The notes below the pieces were generated by a model. It saw only the letters and a list, made by a program, of their open reading frames with translations. It had not been told where the DNA came from and did no database searches. Positions 9,134 through 18,389 of a stretch of DNA of 64,000 nucleotides are shown piece after piece (position 1 is the first letter of the stretch; every line of letters begins with the position of its first letter). Origin of the DNA: Clostridium beijerinckii (GTDB taxonomy: Bacteria > Bacillota > Clostridia > Clostridiales > Clostridiaceae); NCBI GenBank assembly GCA_003129525.1, contig CP029329.1, forward strand, positions 2,960,501 through 3,024,500, in the 5' to 3' direction. The position numbers and the translations under genes are program-made.

Positions 9134-9259
9134 TCCGTTATAGACGCTAACTCTAATATAAAAAAGTTCTTTGATATTAGCTCCAATATGAGGATTGTTT
9201 CTATCACCAATAGGGATACACCATTAGGACCCAAATTTATGCAAGTCTTATATAAGTAA
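9134..9259 (+). other. Possible degenerate coding remnant
   Basis: After a TGA at 9131 there is a 41-codon open stretch ending with TAA at 9257-9259. Its translation has ordinary protein composition (for example NMRIVSITNRDTPLGPKFMQ), but it has no start codon or ribosome site. It may be the tail of a lost gene. I could not assign a family. The rest of 9104-9524 is AT-rich spacer with the recQ promoter. Confidence 0.25.
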
Positions 9260-9321
9260 GTGGGACATGTACATAAGTACAATTTTTATTAGATGTACAT
9301 ATAGATTAATAGCTATCAATT

Positions 9322-9349
9322 TTGTTTCATATGATTTTTTTAGTATAAT
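9322..9349 (+). promoter_or_regulatory. Candidate sigma-A promoter for recQ
   Basis: TTGTTT (9322-9327) and TATAAT (9344-9349) are separated by 16 bases. This is the only good -35/-10 pair before recQ and would give a ~170-base leader. Confidence 0.5.
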
Positions 9350-9524
9350 TAAGTCAACAATGAAAAGGTGGTATAATAAGATATACGTCACAATTAATAT
9401 GGATGTTGTAATTGAAAATTGAAGAACGTATTCGTAAATGGTTTGATAAGATTTACATTTTAAAAATATGAATAAATAGGTTATCTATTTATTCTAAATG
9501 AATTGACTTAAGGAGCAGGATTTA

Positions 9525-11975
9525 ATGGAGAACACAGCGTTAAATATTTTAGAAAAATATTATGGATATAGGGCTTTTAGAAGAGGTCAAGAAGATATAA
9601 TTGATAAAATTATAAAAGGTCAAGATGTACTTGCTATAATGCCAACTGGGGGCGGTAAATCTATTTGTTATCAGATTCCAGCACTTATGCTTGAAGGAAT
9701 CACAATAGTAATTTCCCCACTTATATCACTTATGAAGGATCAAGTAGATACTTTAAAGGATATGGGAATTAAAGGTGCATTAATTAATAGTACATTAAGT
9801 GCTATAGAAGAAAATGAAGTTATAAATAATCTTATAAATGGTGAAATTAAAATTCTTTATATAGCCCCCGAAAGGCTCGAATCTTTTGATTTTATAAATG
9901 TAATTTCAAGATGTAATATATCTCAAATAGCAGTAGATGAAGCTCATTGTATATCTCAATGGGGACATGATTTTAGAGTAAGTTATAGAAAGGTATCACA
10001 TTTTATAAATTTACTTCAAAACAAACCTATAATAACAGCATTTACAGCAACTGCTTCAGAAGAAGTAAGAGAAGATATAATAAAGCAACTTAATTTAAAT
10101 AATCCTAAGGTTTTTGTAACAGGATTTGATAGAGAAAATTTACTTATAAATGTAATTAAAGGTGGCAGCAAGAAAGAATATTTAAATAGTTACATAGAAA
10201 ATAATAAAGAAGTTTCTGGAATTATATATGCTGCAACCAGAAAAGAAGTTGATAATATATATGAGCACTTGGAATCCAAAGGATATAATGTAACTCATTA
10301 TCATGCAGGATTGTCTGAACAGGTTAGAAAAGAAAATCAGGAAAATTTTATATATGATAGAGCAAGCATAATGGTTGCAACTAATGCCTTTGGCATGGGT
10401 ATAGATAAGCCTAATATAAGATATGTAGTACATTATAATATGCCAAGGAATATAGAAAGTTATTATCAAGAGATTGGTAGAGCAGGAAGAGACGGAGAGA
10501 AAAGTGAGTGTATACTGCTCTTTGCACCTCAGGATGTTCAAGTTCAAAAGTATTTGATAGAAAATTCAATAGAAAATATTGAAAGAAAAAACAATCAATA
10601 TAGAAAACTTCAACAAATGATGGATTTTGTATATAGTAATGATTGTTATAGAAAATATATTTTGGAGTATTTTGGAGAAGAATATGATAAACAATGTGAT
10701 AACTGTAGTAATTGTTTAAGTGAAGGTGAATTTGTAGATAAAACTATAGAAGCACAAAAAGTACTTTCATGCATATATAGAATGAACCAAAAATTTGGAA
10801 CTGGAATGATTGTAGATGTACTTAGAGGATCTAAAAATAAAAAAGTTCTTCAATTTCATTTTGATGAACTTTCAACTTATGGATTGATGAAAGAATATTC
10901 AACAGAAGATCTTAAAAACTTTATTAATACATTGATTTCTCAGGGATATATAGGTGTAGTTGAAGGTACTTATCCAATTTTAAATTTAAATGAAAGATCT
11001 AGAAGAATATTAAAATCAATGGAAAAAGTACAATTAAAAGAATTTAAGGTAGAAAAGAAAGTACATGAAGATAATGAATTATTTGAAATTCTAAGAGCTA
11101 TACGCCAAGACTTAGCAAGAGAAAATAATGTTCCACCGTATGTTATATTTGGTGATGTTACATTAAAAGAAATGACTGCAAATTATCCAACATGTAAAGA
11201 AGCGATGCTTAAAATTTCTGGAGTTGGAGAAGTTAAATATAGCAAATATGGGGAAGCATTTGAAGATGCAATAAAAATGTTTGCAGAAGAACATAATATT
11301 CAAGTGCCTAATTATGTAGAGGCCGAACAAGAAGCTAAAAGTAATGAGACTAAAGATAATGATTTGAAGTTAGAAGTAACTACTGATTTAGAATTATATA
11401 ATAGACTACAAACAGCAAGAAGCGAATTCGCTAAAAAAGAAAAGGCGGCACCACAAGCAATTATAACTATGAATAGTTTAAAAGAGATAAGTGGACGATA
11501 TCCAATTACTTTAGATAAATTAAAAGATATAAGTGGTATGGGACCTAAAAAAATAAGTTCATATGGAGATACAATAATAAAAATAGTAAATGATTATTTA
11601 TCAGAAACTAATAAAGAGATAAGTTGGACTGATAGGAAAAGAAAAAAAGTTGTAATTGATGGAGAAACTAGAGAGAATAATCAAATTGCAATAGATATGC
11701 TTAAAGAAAATATTGATATTCATGAGATATCAGAAAAGATAGAACTATCAATTTCAACCGTTTTAGGTTATGTAACAGATTATATTAAAGAATTTGGCGA
11801 GAATATATTTGATATAAATTTGGAGGAATTTTATAATGAAGAAGAAGAAAAATTAATTGTAAATGCTTGCGAGAAAAATGGATATAATCAAATAAACGTA
11901 CTAAAAAAGGAGCTTCCATCTTATATCAAATATGAGAGTATAAGATCTGTAATTTTAAAAAAATATTTTATATAG
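9525..11975 (+). CDS. recQ: ATP-dependent DNA helicase RecQ with two HRDC domains and C-terminal HTH
   Basis: 3'-5' DNA helicase for recombination and fork repair. Helicase domain 1 has Walker A MPTGGGKS (Lys45), DEAH box AVDEAHCISQWGHDFR and motif III FTATAS. Domain 2 has the arginine-finger motif YYQEIGRAGRDG. The zinc-binding region (CYRKYILEYF...CDNCSNC) and RQC winged helix follow. Two HRDC domains (around residues 520-590 and 625-695) and a C-terminal HTH_40-like helix-turn-helix (residues ~730-765, IHEISEKIELSISTVLGYVTDY) complete the protein. ATG 9525 follows AAGGAG. The 816 residues exceed E. coli RecQ (~610) because of the second HRDC and the HTH tail, an arrangement known in some Firmicutes. 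Confidence 0.95.
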   Translation: MENTALNILEKYYGYRAFRRGQEDIIDKIIKGQDVLAIMPTGGGKSICYQIPALMLEGITIVISPLISLMKDQVDTLKDMGIKGALINSTLSAIEENEVINNLINGEIKILYIAPERLESFDFINVISRCNISQIAVDEAHCISQWGHDFRVSYRKVSHFINLLQNKPIITAFTATASEEVREDIIKQLNLNNPKVFVTGFDRENLLINVIKGGSKKEYLNSYIENNKEVSGIIYAATRKEVDNIYEHLESKGYNVTHYHAGLSEQVRKENQENFIYDRASIMVATNAFGMGIDKPNIRYVVHYNMPRNIESYYQEIGRAGRDGEKSECILLFAPQDVQVQKYLIENSIENIERKNNQYRKLQQMMDFVYSNDCYRKYILEYFGEEYDKQCDNCSNCLSEGEFVDKTIEAQKVLSCIYRMNQKFGTGMIVDVLRGSKNKKVLQFHFDELSTYGLMKEYSTEDLKNFINTLISQGYIGVVEGTYPILNLNERSRRILKSMEKVQLKEFKVEKKVHEDNELFEILRAIRQDLARENNVPPYVIFGDVTLKEMTANYPTCKEAMLKISGVGEVKYSKYGEAFEDAIKMFAEEHNIQVPNYVEAEQEAKSNETKDNDLKLEVTTDLELYNRLQTARSEFAKKEKAAPQAIITMNSLKEISGRYPITLDKLKDISGMGPKKISSYGDTIIKIVNDYLSETNKEISWTDRKRKKVVIDGETRENNQIAIDMLKENIDIHEISEKIELSISTVLGYVTDYIKEFGENIFDINLEEFYNEEEEKLIVNACEKNGYNQINVLKKELPSYIKYESIRSVILKKYFI

Positions 11976-11990
11976 ATTGCTAAAATAGAT

Positions 11991-12017
11991 TAGCATACTG
12001 ACGTGCTATTTTTTTGA
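11991..12017 (+). terminator. Intrinsic terminator after recQ
   Basis: A short stem TAGCA (11991-11995)/TGCTA (12004-12008) is followed by a run of seven T. Confidence 0.6.
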
Positions 12018-12103
12018 TAGTGTCTTAAGCCTAAGAATATTAATAACTTTTATAAATATACTTGATAGTAGAAATAAAAGTTATTAAAGAGGTGTTATTA
12101 AAA

Positions 12104-12607
12104 TTGAATCCATATGAGGTTTTAGATATTGACCAAACTACTTCTGAAGAAGAAATTAAGAATAAATTTAAAGCGATGATTGAAGAATACACACAAAACC
12201 AAGATGAAACTACAAAACAAAAAGTTCTAACTCTTAGTGCAGCATATGATTTGGTAATTAATGGTGAATTGTATAAAGAAATCAGAGAATTAATTGATAA
12301 TTATAATTTTTTAGAAGCTGAAGCAAAGCTTAACTTAATCAATAATAATAATTCTGCAGAATATAATTATCTTCAAGGTTTTATATCTGTTCAAAAAGGA
12401 TGGTTTGATAGTGGTCTTAATTATTTAAAAAAATCTGTTGAACTTGCACCTAATAATATTGAGTATTTAGATAGTTTAAACAAATTACAAGCAAAAGTAA
12501 TTGATTATGTTACAAAGTATGCAAGTAAAAATGTAAAACCTAATTCAAATAATGTTAATGCTTGTGGTGGAGGTAGTAATAGTAGTAATAACGGAGGAAT
12601 GTGTTAA
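12104..12607 (+). CDS. J-domain-like protein with TPR-like tail
   Basis: Small cytoplasmic protein of 167 residues from TTG 12104, which sits 9 bases after GAGGTG (12089-12094). The first ~55 residues resemble a J domain (NPYEVLDIDQTTSEEEIKNKFKAM...LSAAYDLV), but the HPD tripeptide that activates Hsp70 is absent (IEEYTQNQDET occupies that loop), so DnaK stimulation is doubtful. A helical repeat region follows (FLEAEAKL... and GLNYLKKSVELAPNNIEYLDSL, TPR-like). The C-terminus is an Asn/Ser/Gly-rich tail with Cys residues (ACGGGSNSSNNGGMC). Such J-like/TPR proteins recur in clostridia without an assigned role. It stands alone between recQ and a candidate small RNA. Confidence 0.6.
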   Translation: MNPYEVLDIDQTTSEEEIKNKFKAMIEEYTQNQDETTKQKVLTLSAAYDLVINGELYKEIRELIDNYNFLEAEAKLNLINNNNSAEYNYLQGFISVQKGWFDSGLNYLKKSVELAPNNIEYLDSLNKLQAKVIDYVTKYASKNVKPNSNNVNACGGGSNSSNNGGMC

Positions 12608-12650
12608 AATAGCTATAAATAAGATAAATATTAAAAAATTATTATTTTAG

Positions 12651-12679
12651 TTGATATTATATAATAATTATGTTATTAT
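12651..12679 (+). promoter_or_regulatory. Strong sigma-A promoter for a short RNA
   Basis: TTGATA (12651-12656), a spacer of exactly 17 bases, and TATTAT (12674-12679). Transcription should start near 12686, only ~27 bases before a strong terminator stem. Confidence 0.7.
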
Positions 12680-12685
12680 AAATGA

Positions 12686-12752
12686 GCAGTTGGTACGTAA
12701 AGTGCTAGCGTGGAGCTTAGAGTGTCCTTCGCCGGTCTCTAAGCTCCTTTTT
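12686..12752 (+). ncRNA. Candidate small RNA or attenuated leader
   Basis: A ~67-base transcription unit is framed by a good promoter and a strong terminator. Its 5' part can form a small stem AGCA/TGCT with a 14-base loop (GTTGGTACGTAAAG). The terminator is a perfect 11-bp stem (12712-12722 with 12737-12747), a 14-base C/G-rich loop (TGTCCTTCGCCGGT) and TTTTT. This is much more GC-rich than its surroundings, a common mark of structured RNA in AT-rich genomes. It has no credible ORF. It could be a stand-alone sRNA or a compact riboswitch-type attenuator for the SNF2 gene 70 bases downstream. I cannot match it to a known class. Confidence 0.6.
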
Positions 12753-12823
12753 GTTCGTTAAAAAATAATTACTTGTTTTTGGAAGATGCTTAGAAACTAT
12801 ATAATTAGGTGGGTGAAAAGTAA

Positions 12824-15800
12824 TTGAAAATATCTGAATTAGAAAAAATTATATTAGATAATTCATCTAAACTCAATTTAAATAGAGGAAAAGAAATATT
12901 AAAAAGCGGAAATCTAACTAAAGTTAGCATAAATAAGATAGATGACAATTATAATATATATGGTAACTTTAAAGGTGAAAATAAAATACAAAATTGCAAT
13001 TCTCATTTAAAAATAAATATTATAAATAAAAGACTCACATTTGTTAAATGTGAGTGTAATATGTTTGTAGAATTTAATTCTACAAGTAATATTTATTTAT
13101 GTGAACATTTAGTTGCAATCGGATTAGGTTTTGTAGAGCAAATAAAAAAGAAACTTAATAAAACAAGTGAAAACAAAGTAGTTATAAGGAAAGATAAAGA
13201 TTTGTTGTTTAAATTATCTAATATGAATAACTTTAGGTTAAGCGATGAAATAAATTCGGATAAAGTTAATTTAAACAACACAAAAGAGAGGTTAGAATTA
13301 AGTATTTCTTTAAAAGAAGTGTTCGAGGGGAATGGTAATTATTTTGATGTTAGTTTATTTGTAGGTACTAATAATAAGTATCCAATTGTTAATATTAATG
13401 AATTCATTATAAGTTTGAATAAATCAAAAGAATATTATATTGGAAAAGGATTAATATACGATGCAGATAAATATTGTTTTTCAAAAGAAGACAAAGAGAT
13501 TTTAGAATATATATATGAATATATATTAATTTCTAACCATAGCAACAATGGTAATAATATTAGAATTAATAAAGAAATTTTAAGAAGATTACTTGAAATT
13601 CTTTTATCTAAGAAAATAAAATTCAATTATAATTATCAAACTTATATTTGTGAAATAAAAGACGAAGATGTACCTATTTCTTTTACATTAAAAACAGTAA
13701 AAGAAGATTATGTTTTAACCACTAAGAAAGTCTTTCCAATACCATTAAATGATAAAATGGATGTTTTCTTTTTTGATAGAAAAATATATCTTCCATCTTT
13801 GGATCAAATTAAAGTGTATAAGATATTTTATAATACTCTTAAAGAAGATAATAAAATTACATTTTATAAAGACATAAGTGTTGATGAGCTTAGCAACTTA
13901 ATTTCACATATAAATGTAATGTCTAAAAACTTATCAGTAGATGATATTATTATTGACAAATTAGGTGATAATATAAAAGTTGATTTTCAGTTTGAAAAAA
14001 AAGAAGAATATTTTTATTGTAATGTAACTCTAATCAATAATGAAAATAAACTTTCATATAATGAACTTTTAAGTGCCAGCAATTCAATTATAAAAAACTC
14101 TAAAAAGATAAGGCTTATAGAAAGTGTACTGAATAAAAATAGATTTTTTTATAAAAACGGTACTTTTATATTTTATGGAAATGATGATGATTACTATCTT
14201 TTCTTAAAAGAGAAGTTTAAATACCTTAAGGCACTAGGGGAAATACGAGTTTTAAAAGACAGTAATAAATATTTTAAACTTTACAAAGGTGACATATCAG
14301 AAATAAATATAAATGAACATGAAGATAATGATTTTAATTTTTCATTTAAATTAGATGGAATTGATAATAAGGAATTAAATTCTGTTATTAATGCCTATAA
14401 AAACAAAAAAAGTTATATTAAACTTAAAGATGATACTTTTGTTGATTTAGAAGATGAGGAGTTAAGAGAATTTATAAGAATTATAGAAACTTTAAATATA
14501 GATGTGACAGAAGGTAAGGATGAATATAAACTTGAACTAAATAAAATTTATTATTTAAATAGTAAATTAGATAATAAATCAATAAATTTAATTAATGGAA
14601 AAGAAAAATTAGAGGAATCATTAAAGAGATTGGATAAATTAAATGAAAATAATTTTGAGATTCCTAAAAATCTTAAAGGTTATCTTAGAGAATACCAAGT
14701 TAGAGGATATAATTGGCTTAAAAGCCTAAGTTATTTAGGCCTTGGTGGGATATTAGCAGATGAAATGGGTCTTGGAAAAACAATTCAGACGATAGCATTT
14801 TTATTATCTGAAGAAAATAAACATTCTTTAGTAGTTACACCAACATCTCTTATATACAATTGGAAACAGGAATTTGATAAATTTGCTCCAATTCTAAGAA
14901 TTGGAATTATTCATGGTAATAAAAAAGAGAGAACAACAGTCTTAAATAATATTTATGATTATGATATTATATTGACTACATATGGAACGTTGAAAAATGA
15001 TATTCTAGAATATGAAAATATAAAATTTGATTATTTAATATTAGATGAGGGACAAAATATAAATAACCCAGAATCACAAAATGCAAAATTAATGAAAAAT
15101 ATTAATGCTAAGAGTAGATTTGTTTTAACAGGGACACCAATGGAAAATAATTTAATAGAGCTTTGGGCTTTATTTGATTTTATAATGCCAGGATATCTTT
15201 ATACTAAACAAGAATTTACTTATAAATTTATTAAGCAAGAAGAAAAGTATCTTGAAGAACTTAAAATACTTATTAGCCCTTATATTTTAAGAAGAATTAA
15301 AAAAGATGTAATTAAGGAAATGCCAGAAAAAATTGAAACTAAATTTTTAGTTGAAATGACAACATCTCAAAAGAAAATATATAAAGCATTTCTTAAGGAG
15401 ATTCAAGATAACATTAAAAATCCTAAGATAAATAAAAATAATATAACTATATTCTCTTATTTAACCAAATTACGACAAATTTGTTTGGATCCATCTGTTA
15501 TAATTGATGGATATTCTGGTGGAAGTGGTAAAATAAATATTGCTAAAGAACTGATATTAGAAAATATAAAAGAACATAAGATTTTATTATTTTCTCAATT
15601 TACATCTGTTTTATCTAGAATTTCATATGAACTGAAATTGCAAAATATAAAATATAGTTATTTGGATGGAAATATTTCTTCAAAAAATAGAGTTAAGCTT
15701 GTAGATGAATTCAACGAAAATAAAGATATAAGAATATTTTTAATATCATTAAAGGCAGGGGGAACAGGACTTAATTTAACAAGTGCAGACATTGTGATTC

Positions 15801-16045
15801 ATTTTGATCCTTGGTGGAATTTATCAGTAGAAGATCAAGCCACAGATAGAGCTCATAGAATAGGTCAAAAGAATATTGTAGAGGTAATTAAATTAATAGC
15901 AAAAGATACAATTGAAGAAAAGATATTGCTTCTTCAAAATGATAAGAAAGAACTTATAAATGATGTTATAACTGGAGAGCTGAAAGATGGAAATATAGTA
16001 AATAAACTAAAAAGCAATGAAATATTATCTTTGTTTTTAGACTAA
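12824..16045 (+). CDS. SNF2-family DNA/RNA translocase with N-terminal SWIM zinc finger
   Basis: Large (1073 residues) SWI2/SNF2 ATPase of the bacterial RapA-like/HepA group. The N-terminus has a SWIM zinc finger with C76, C78, C93 and H95 (VKCECNMF...YLCEHL). The middle ~500 residues are poorly conserved. The SNF2 core shows LREYQVRGYNWL, Walker A ADEMGLGKTIQT (~residue 650), Walker B DEGQNI (usual family DEAH/DEAQ, here DEGQ), TGTPMENNLIELW, SLKAGGTGLNLTSAD and QATDRAHRIGQ. TTG 12824 follows AGGTGG. Role unproven; family members remodel protein-DNA or RNA polymerase complexes. It is a single gene whose stop codon lies within a long hairpin. Confidence 0.9.
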   Translation: MKISELEKIILDNSSKLNLNRGKEILKSGNLTKVSINKIDDNYNIYGNFKGENKIQNCNSHLKINIINKRLTFVKCECNMFVEFNSTSNIYLCEHLVAIGLGFVEQIKKKLNKTSENKVVIRKDKDLLFKLSNMNNFRLSDEINSDKVNLNNTKERLELSISLKEVFEGNGNYFDVSLFVGTNNKYPIVNINEFIISLNKSKEYYIGKGLIYDADKYCFSKEDKEILEYIYEYILISNHSNNGNNIRINKEILRRLLEILLSKKIKFNYNYQTYICEIKDEDVPISFTLKTVKEDYVLTTKKVFPIPLNDKMDVFFFDRKIYLPSLDQIKVYKIFYNTLKEDNKITFYKDISVDELSNLISHINVMSKNLSVDDIIIDKLGDNIKVDFQFEKKEEYFYCNVTLINNENKLSYNELLSASNSIIKNSKKIRLIESVLNKNRFFYKNGTFIFYGNDDDYYLFLKEKFKYLKALGEIRVLKDSNKYFKLYKGDISEININEHEDNDFNFSFKLDGIDNKELNSVINAYKNKKSYIKLKDDTFVDLEDEELREFIRIIETLNIDVTEGKDEYKLELNKIYYLNSKLDNKSINLINGKEKLEESLKRLDKLNENNFEIPKNLKGYLREYQVRGYNWLKSLSYLGLGGILADEMGLGKTIQTIAFLLSEENKHSLVVTPTSLIYNWKQEFDKFAPILRIGIIHGNKKERTTVLNNIYDYDIILTTYGTLKNDILEYENIKFDYLILDEGQNINNPESQNAKLMKNINAKSRFVLTGTPMENNLIELWALFDFIMPGYLYTKQEFTYKFIKQEEKYLEELKILISPYILRRIKKDVIKEMPEKIETKFLVEMTTSQKKIYKAFLKEIQDNIKNPKINKNNITIFSYLTKLRQICLDPSVIIDGYSGGSGKINIAKELILENIKEHKILLFSQFTSVLSRISYELKLQNIKYSYLDGNISSKNRVKLVDEFNENKDIRIFLISLKAGGTGLNLTSADIVIHFDPWWNLSVEDQATDRAHRIGQKNIVEVIKLIAKDTIEEKILLLQNDKKELINDVITGELKDGNIVNKLKSNEILSLFLD

Positions 16046-16069
16046 TTAGTTTAAAAACAAAGATAATAT
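16022..16069 (+). terminator. 18-bp perfect hairpin spanning the SNF2 stop codon
   Basis: Bases 16022-16039 pair perfectly with 16052-16069 around a 12-base loop that contains the stop (16043-16045). There is no T-run afterwards. It is probably a 3'-end stabilising or terminating stem; being nearly symmetric it works on either strand. Confidence 0.55.
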
Positions 16070-16368
16070 ATGATATAATGAATATACGTAACTACTAAGT
16101 TATACTTTAAAATAAACAATTGTAAATATTCGATTTCTAATTATGAACTATTAAAAATTAAACAGTGATAATTAAATTTCCGAATATAAATAGAATGTGA
16201 TAATTTATATATATATGATATAAAAATGAAAAAATAGGTATATACAGATATATTTATGTGATGTTAAATTAAAACTTTAAATAAAAAAATTTCATTTATG
16301 CCATAAAAAGTACCAAAATTAATAAATTATTTTGTATATAATAATGACCGGAGAAGGGAGCGTATGGT
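16070..16368 (+). other. AT-rich spacer before sigI
   Basis: About 300 bases with no gene. A degenerate AT-rich repeat resembling those at 928-955 and 3540-3590 occurs near 16145-16180. The sigI promoter must be here, but I see neither a convincing sigma-A pair nor the SigI-type -35/-10 expected for autoregulation. Confidence 0.4.
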
Positions 16369-17034
16369 ATGCTCGAATGTGTTTTAATAGATTTAGATGT
16401 TAATGAGAACACAAATGTAAATGAACTTATTGATAAACATATGCCTTTTATAATAAAAAGTATTTCAGATGTTACAGGAAGATATGTGTCATGTGAAAAT
16501 GATGAGGAACTAAGTGTTGGATTACTCGGTTTTCATGAGGCTATTGAAAGATATGATAATGAAAAAGGTCATTTCTTGTCTTTTGCAAAGCTTGTTATAG
16601 GAAGTAGAATCAAAAATTATTTAAAAGGTGAAAATAAACATCAACATTCATCCCTTGAAGAATTATTGGACAAGGGGTTAGAAATTAAAGATGAATATTT
16701 AGAGCAAAAAGAAGATAATAGTATATTGGTTGAAGAAATAAATATGCTAAAAACCGAGATAAGTTCTTTTGGGTTTACTTTAGAAGACTTAGTAAATGAA
16801 GCTCCTAAACAGCAAGCAACGAGAATAAATGCAATTAATTTATCAGAAGAAATAAGTAAAGATGAAGAGTTTACCTCTTTTATGTATGTAAAGAAAAGAT
16901 TACCTATTAAAAGAATTGTTTTAAAATATTCTGTTACAGAAAAGGTGATTAAAAGAAGTAAGAAATTTATAATTTCTGTGGTAATAATAATTGATAAAAA
17001 TTTCAGCGTTTTAAAGAATTGGATCAGAAAGTAG
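16369..17034 (+). CDS. sigI: RNA polymerase sigma factor SigI
   Basis: Alternative sigma factor of the SigI family (sigma-70 region 2 is recognisable: LIDKHMPFIIKSISDVTGRY..., EELSVGLLGFHEAIERYDNEKGHFLSFA). In Bacillus, SigI responds to heat/envelope stress; in Clostridium thermocellum, SigI paralogues respond to extracellular polysaccharides through RsgI. The C-terminal half (KRLPIKRIVLKYSVTEKVIKRSKKFI) is the SigI-specific DNA-binding domain. At 221 residues it is slightly short for the family (~240). ATG 16369 follows GGAGAAGGGAG. The anti-sigma gene follows with stop and ribosome site overlapping, so the pair is translationally coupled. Confidence 0.9.
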   Translation: MLECVLIDLDVNENTNVNELIDKHMPFIIKSISDVTGRYVSCENDEELSVGLLGFHEAIERYDNEKGHFLSFAKLVIGSRIKNYLKGENKHQHSSLEELLDKGLEIKDEYLEQKEDNSILVEEINMLKTEISSFGFTLEDLVNEAPKQQATRINAINLSEEISKDEEFTSFMYVKKRLPIKRIVLKYSVTEKVIKRSKKFIISVVIIIDKNFSVLKNWIRK

Positions 17035-17043
17035 GTGATAAAA

Positions 17044-18192
17044 ATGAATAAAGGAATGATAATGGAAGTAAAAAAGAATTATGCTATAGCTTTAAATGAT
17101 GAAGGAATAATGGATAAAATACTATTTAAACAAAATATGGAAGTTGGTCAAAAAATATTTTATTTTGAAGATGATGTTGTAAAAGCAACTACCAATAAAG
17201 CTCATAGATATAATAATTTTATAAAATCATTTGGATCTATTGCTGCATTATTTTTACTTGTATTCACCTTCTTTAATACGATGAGGTACGAGCAGGCATA
17301 TGCCATTGTTAGTTTGGATATTAATCCGAGTATACAAATAGAAGCAGATAGTAATCAGCAGATTATTAAAGTTGAAGGCGTAAATATTGATGGCAAGAAT
17401 ATAGATTTTAGTGATATTAAAGATATTTCGCTTAATGATGGAATAGATAAAATAAAAGAAAAACTAATAGCGAAAAATTATTTAGATACTAATAGGGAAG
17501 TATTAGTTGGTTATGCATTTATAGAAAATGGAGATAATAGTGCTTATTTAGATGATTTAAAAGATGCTATCCAATCAACTTTTAAAACAGAAAAGGTTAC
17601 TTATGTTAAAGGGGATAAAGAAGATGTTAATGAGGCAAAGACCAAAGGCATAAGTTTAGGTAGATATGAAGCATCCCTTGTAGCTGATGAAGAAACAAAG
17701 AGTAAAATAGATAAAGCACCAGTTAAGGATATTACTTCAAGTATAAAAGACAAAGAGAATGTTGTTCAATGGCAAGCAGAGGATGAAAAAATAGCTGATG
17801 AAAAAGCAAAACTTAACGATGCGCCAGTGACAAATATAAATCCTGAAGTAAAGACTGAGACTCCATTAAACGAGAAACCAGAATTTAGTGTTCCAAATCA
17901 AAATGCAGAATCTGATATTAATAATCCTGTTATTGAAAATGGTAAAGATAATAATGTTAAGCCTGAAAATAATGAAGTATTAGAATTAGAGCCAGAAGTT
18001 CCACCGACACAAAATGGAAAAGATGAGACTTCAACTTCAAATCCATCAAAGGATACCAGTATTATCATAGAGCCTAATGGATCTATTGAGAATAATACAA
18101 CTTCAGGAAAGATTGAAGAAGATCCTAATAAAACATCAGGAATGCCAGCAAAAACTGATGAGACCCTGGTGAATAGGAATACTAAAAATTAA
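17044..18192 (+). CDS. rsgI: Anti-sigma-I factor RsgI
   Basis: Single-pass membrane anti-sigma factor that holds SigI inactive. The N-terminal ~50 residues are the cytoplasmic RsgI_N domain (MIMEVKKNYAIALNDEGIMDKI...). One transmembrane helix follows at ~60-80 (SIAALFLLVFTFFNTM), then the conserved extracytoplasmic region (YAIVSLDINPSIQIEAD...), where self-cleavage between Asn and Pro has been described in the family. The remaining ~180 residues are Glu/Asn/Pro/Lys-rich low-complexity sequence with no carbohydrate-binding module, so this form looks like the general stress type rather than a polysaccharide sensor. ATG 17044 is preferred over GTG 17035 because AGGTGA lies between them. Length 382. 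Confidence 0.9.
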   Translation: MNKGMIMEVKKNYAIALNDEGIMDKILFKQNMEVGQKIFYFEDDVVKATTNKAHRYNNFIKSFGSIAALFLLVFTFFNTMRYEQAYAIVSLDINPSIQIEADSNQQIIKVEGVNIDGKNIDFSDIKDISLNDGIDKIKEKLIAKNYLDTNREVLVGYAFIENGDNSAYLDDLKDAIQSTFKTEKVTYVKGDKEDVNEAKTKGISLGRYEASLVADEETKSKIDKAPVKDITSSIKDKENVVQWQAEDEKIADEKAKLNDAPVTNINPEVKTETPLNEKPEFSVPNQNAESDINNPVIENGKDNNVKPENNEVLELEPEVPPTQNGKDETSTSNPSKDTSIIIEPNGSIENNTTSGKIEEDPNKTSGMPAKTDETLVNRNTKN

Positions 18193-18211
18193 AGAGATTT
18201 TTAAAAGTTAC

Positions 18212-18252
18212 AAAGTAGGTTTATCTATTAAAAAGATGAACCTACTTTTTTT
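18212..18252 (+). terminator. Intrinsic terminator after sigI-rsgI
   Basis: A 15-bp stem (18212-18226 with 18234-18248, one G-U) with a 7-base loop, ending in a run of seven or more T. Confidence 0.9.
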
Positions 18253-18389
18253 AGAAAAATTTATAGATATGCAAGGTACAATTTTTGAATATAAAAATAA
18301 GGACTATAAGAATAATTTATAGTATACTTACTAATAAGGCATATTTAAAAGATAATTAGTCAATATTCTAGTCTATTTTATATTAAGAC

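Noticed and set aside
8998..9282. 94-residue minus-strand ORF after the response regulator
   Set aside because: It overlaps the regulator's conserved C-terminus and has no ribosome site. The plus-strand reading of 9134-9259 looks more protein-like.
12062..12103. Upstream extension of the J-domain-like protein
   Set aside because: The frame is open to 12062, but the ribosome site GAGGTG lies inside it and TTG 12104 matches the J-domain start.
12681..12752. Known compact riboswitch (preQ1, fluoride, guanidine types) at the small RNA
   Set aside because: None of the conserved cores I know is present, and the downstream gene is a SNF2 helicase, not a transporter or biosynthetic gene.
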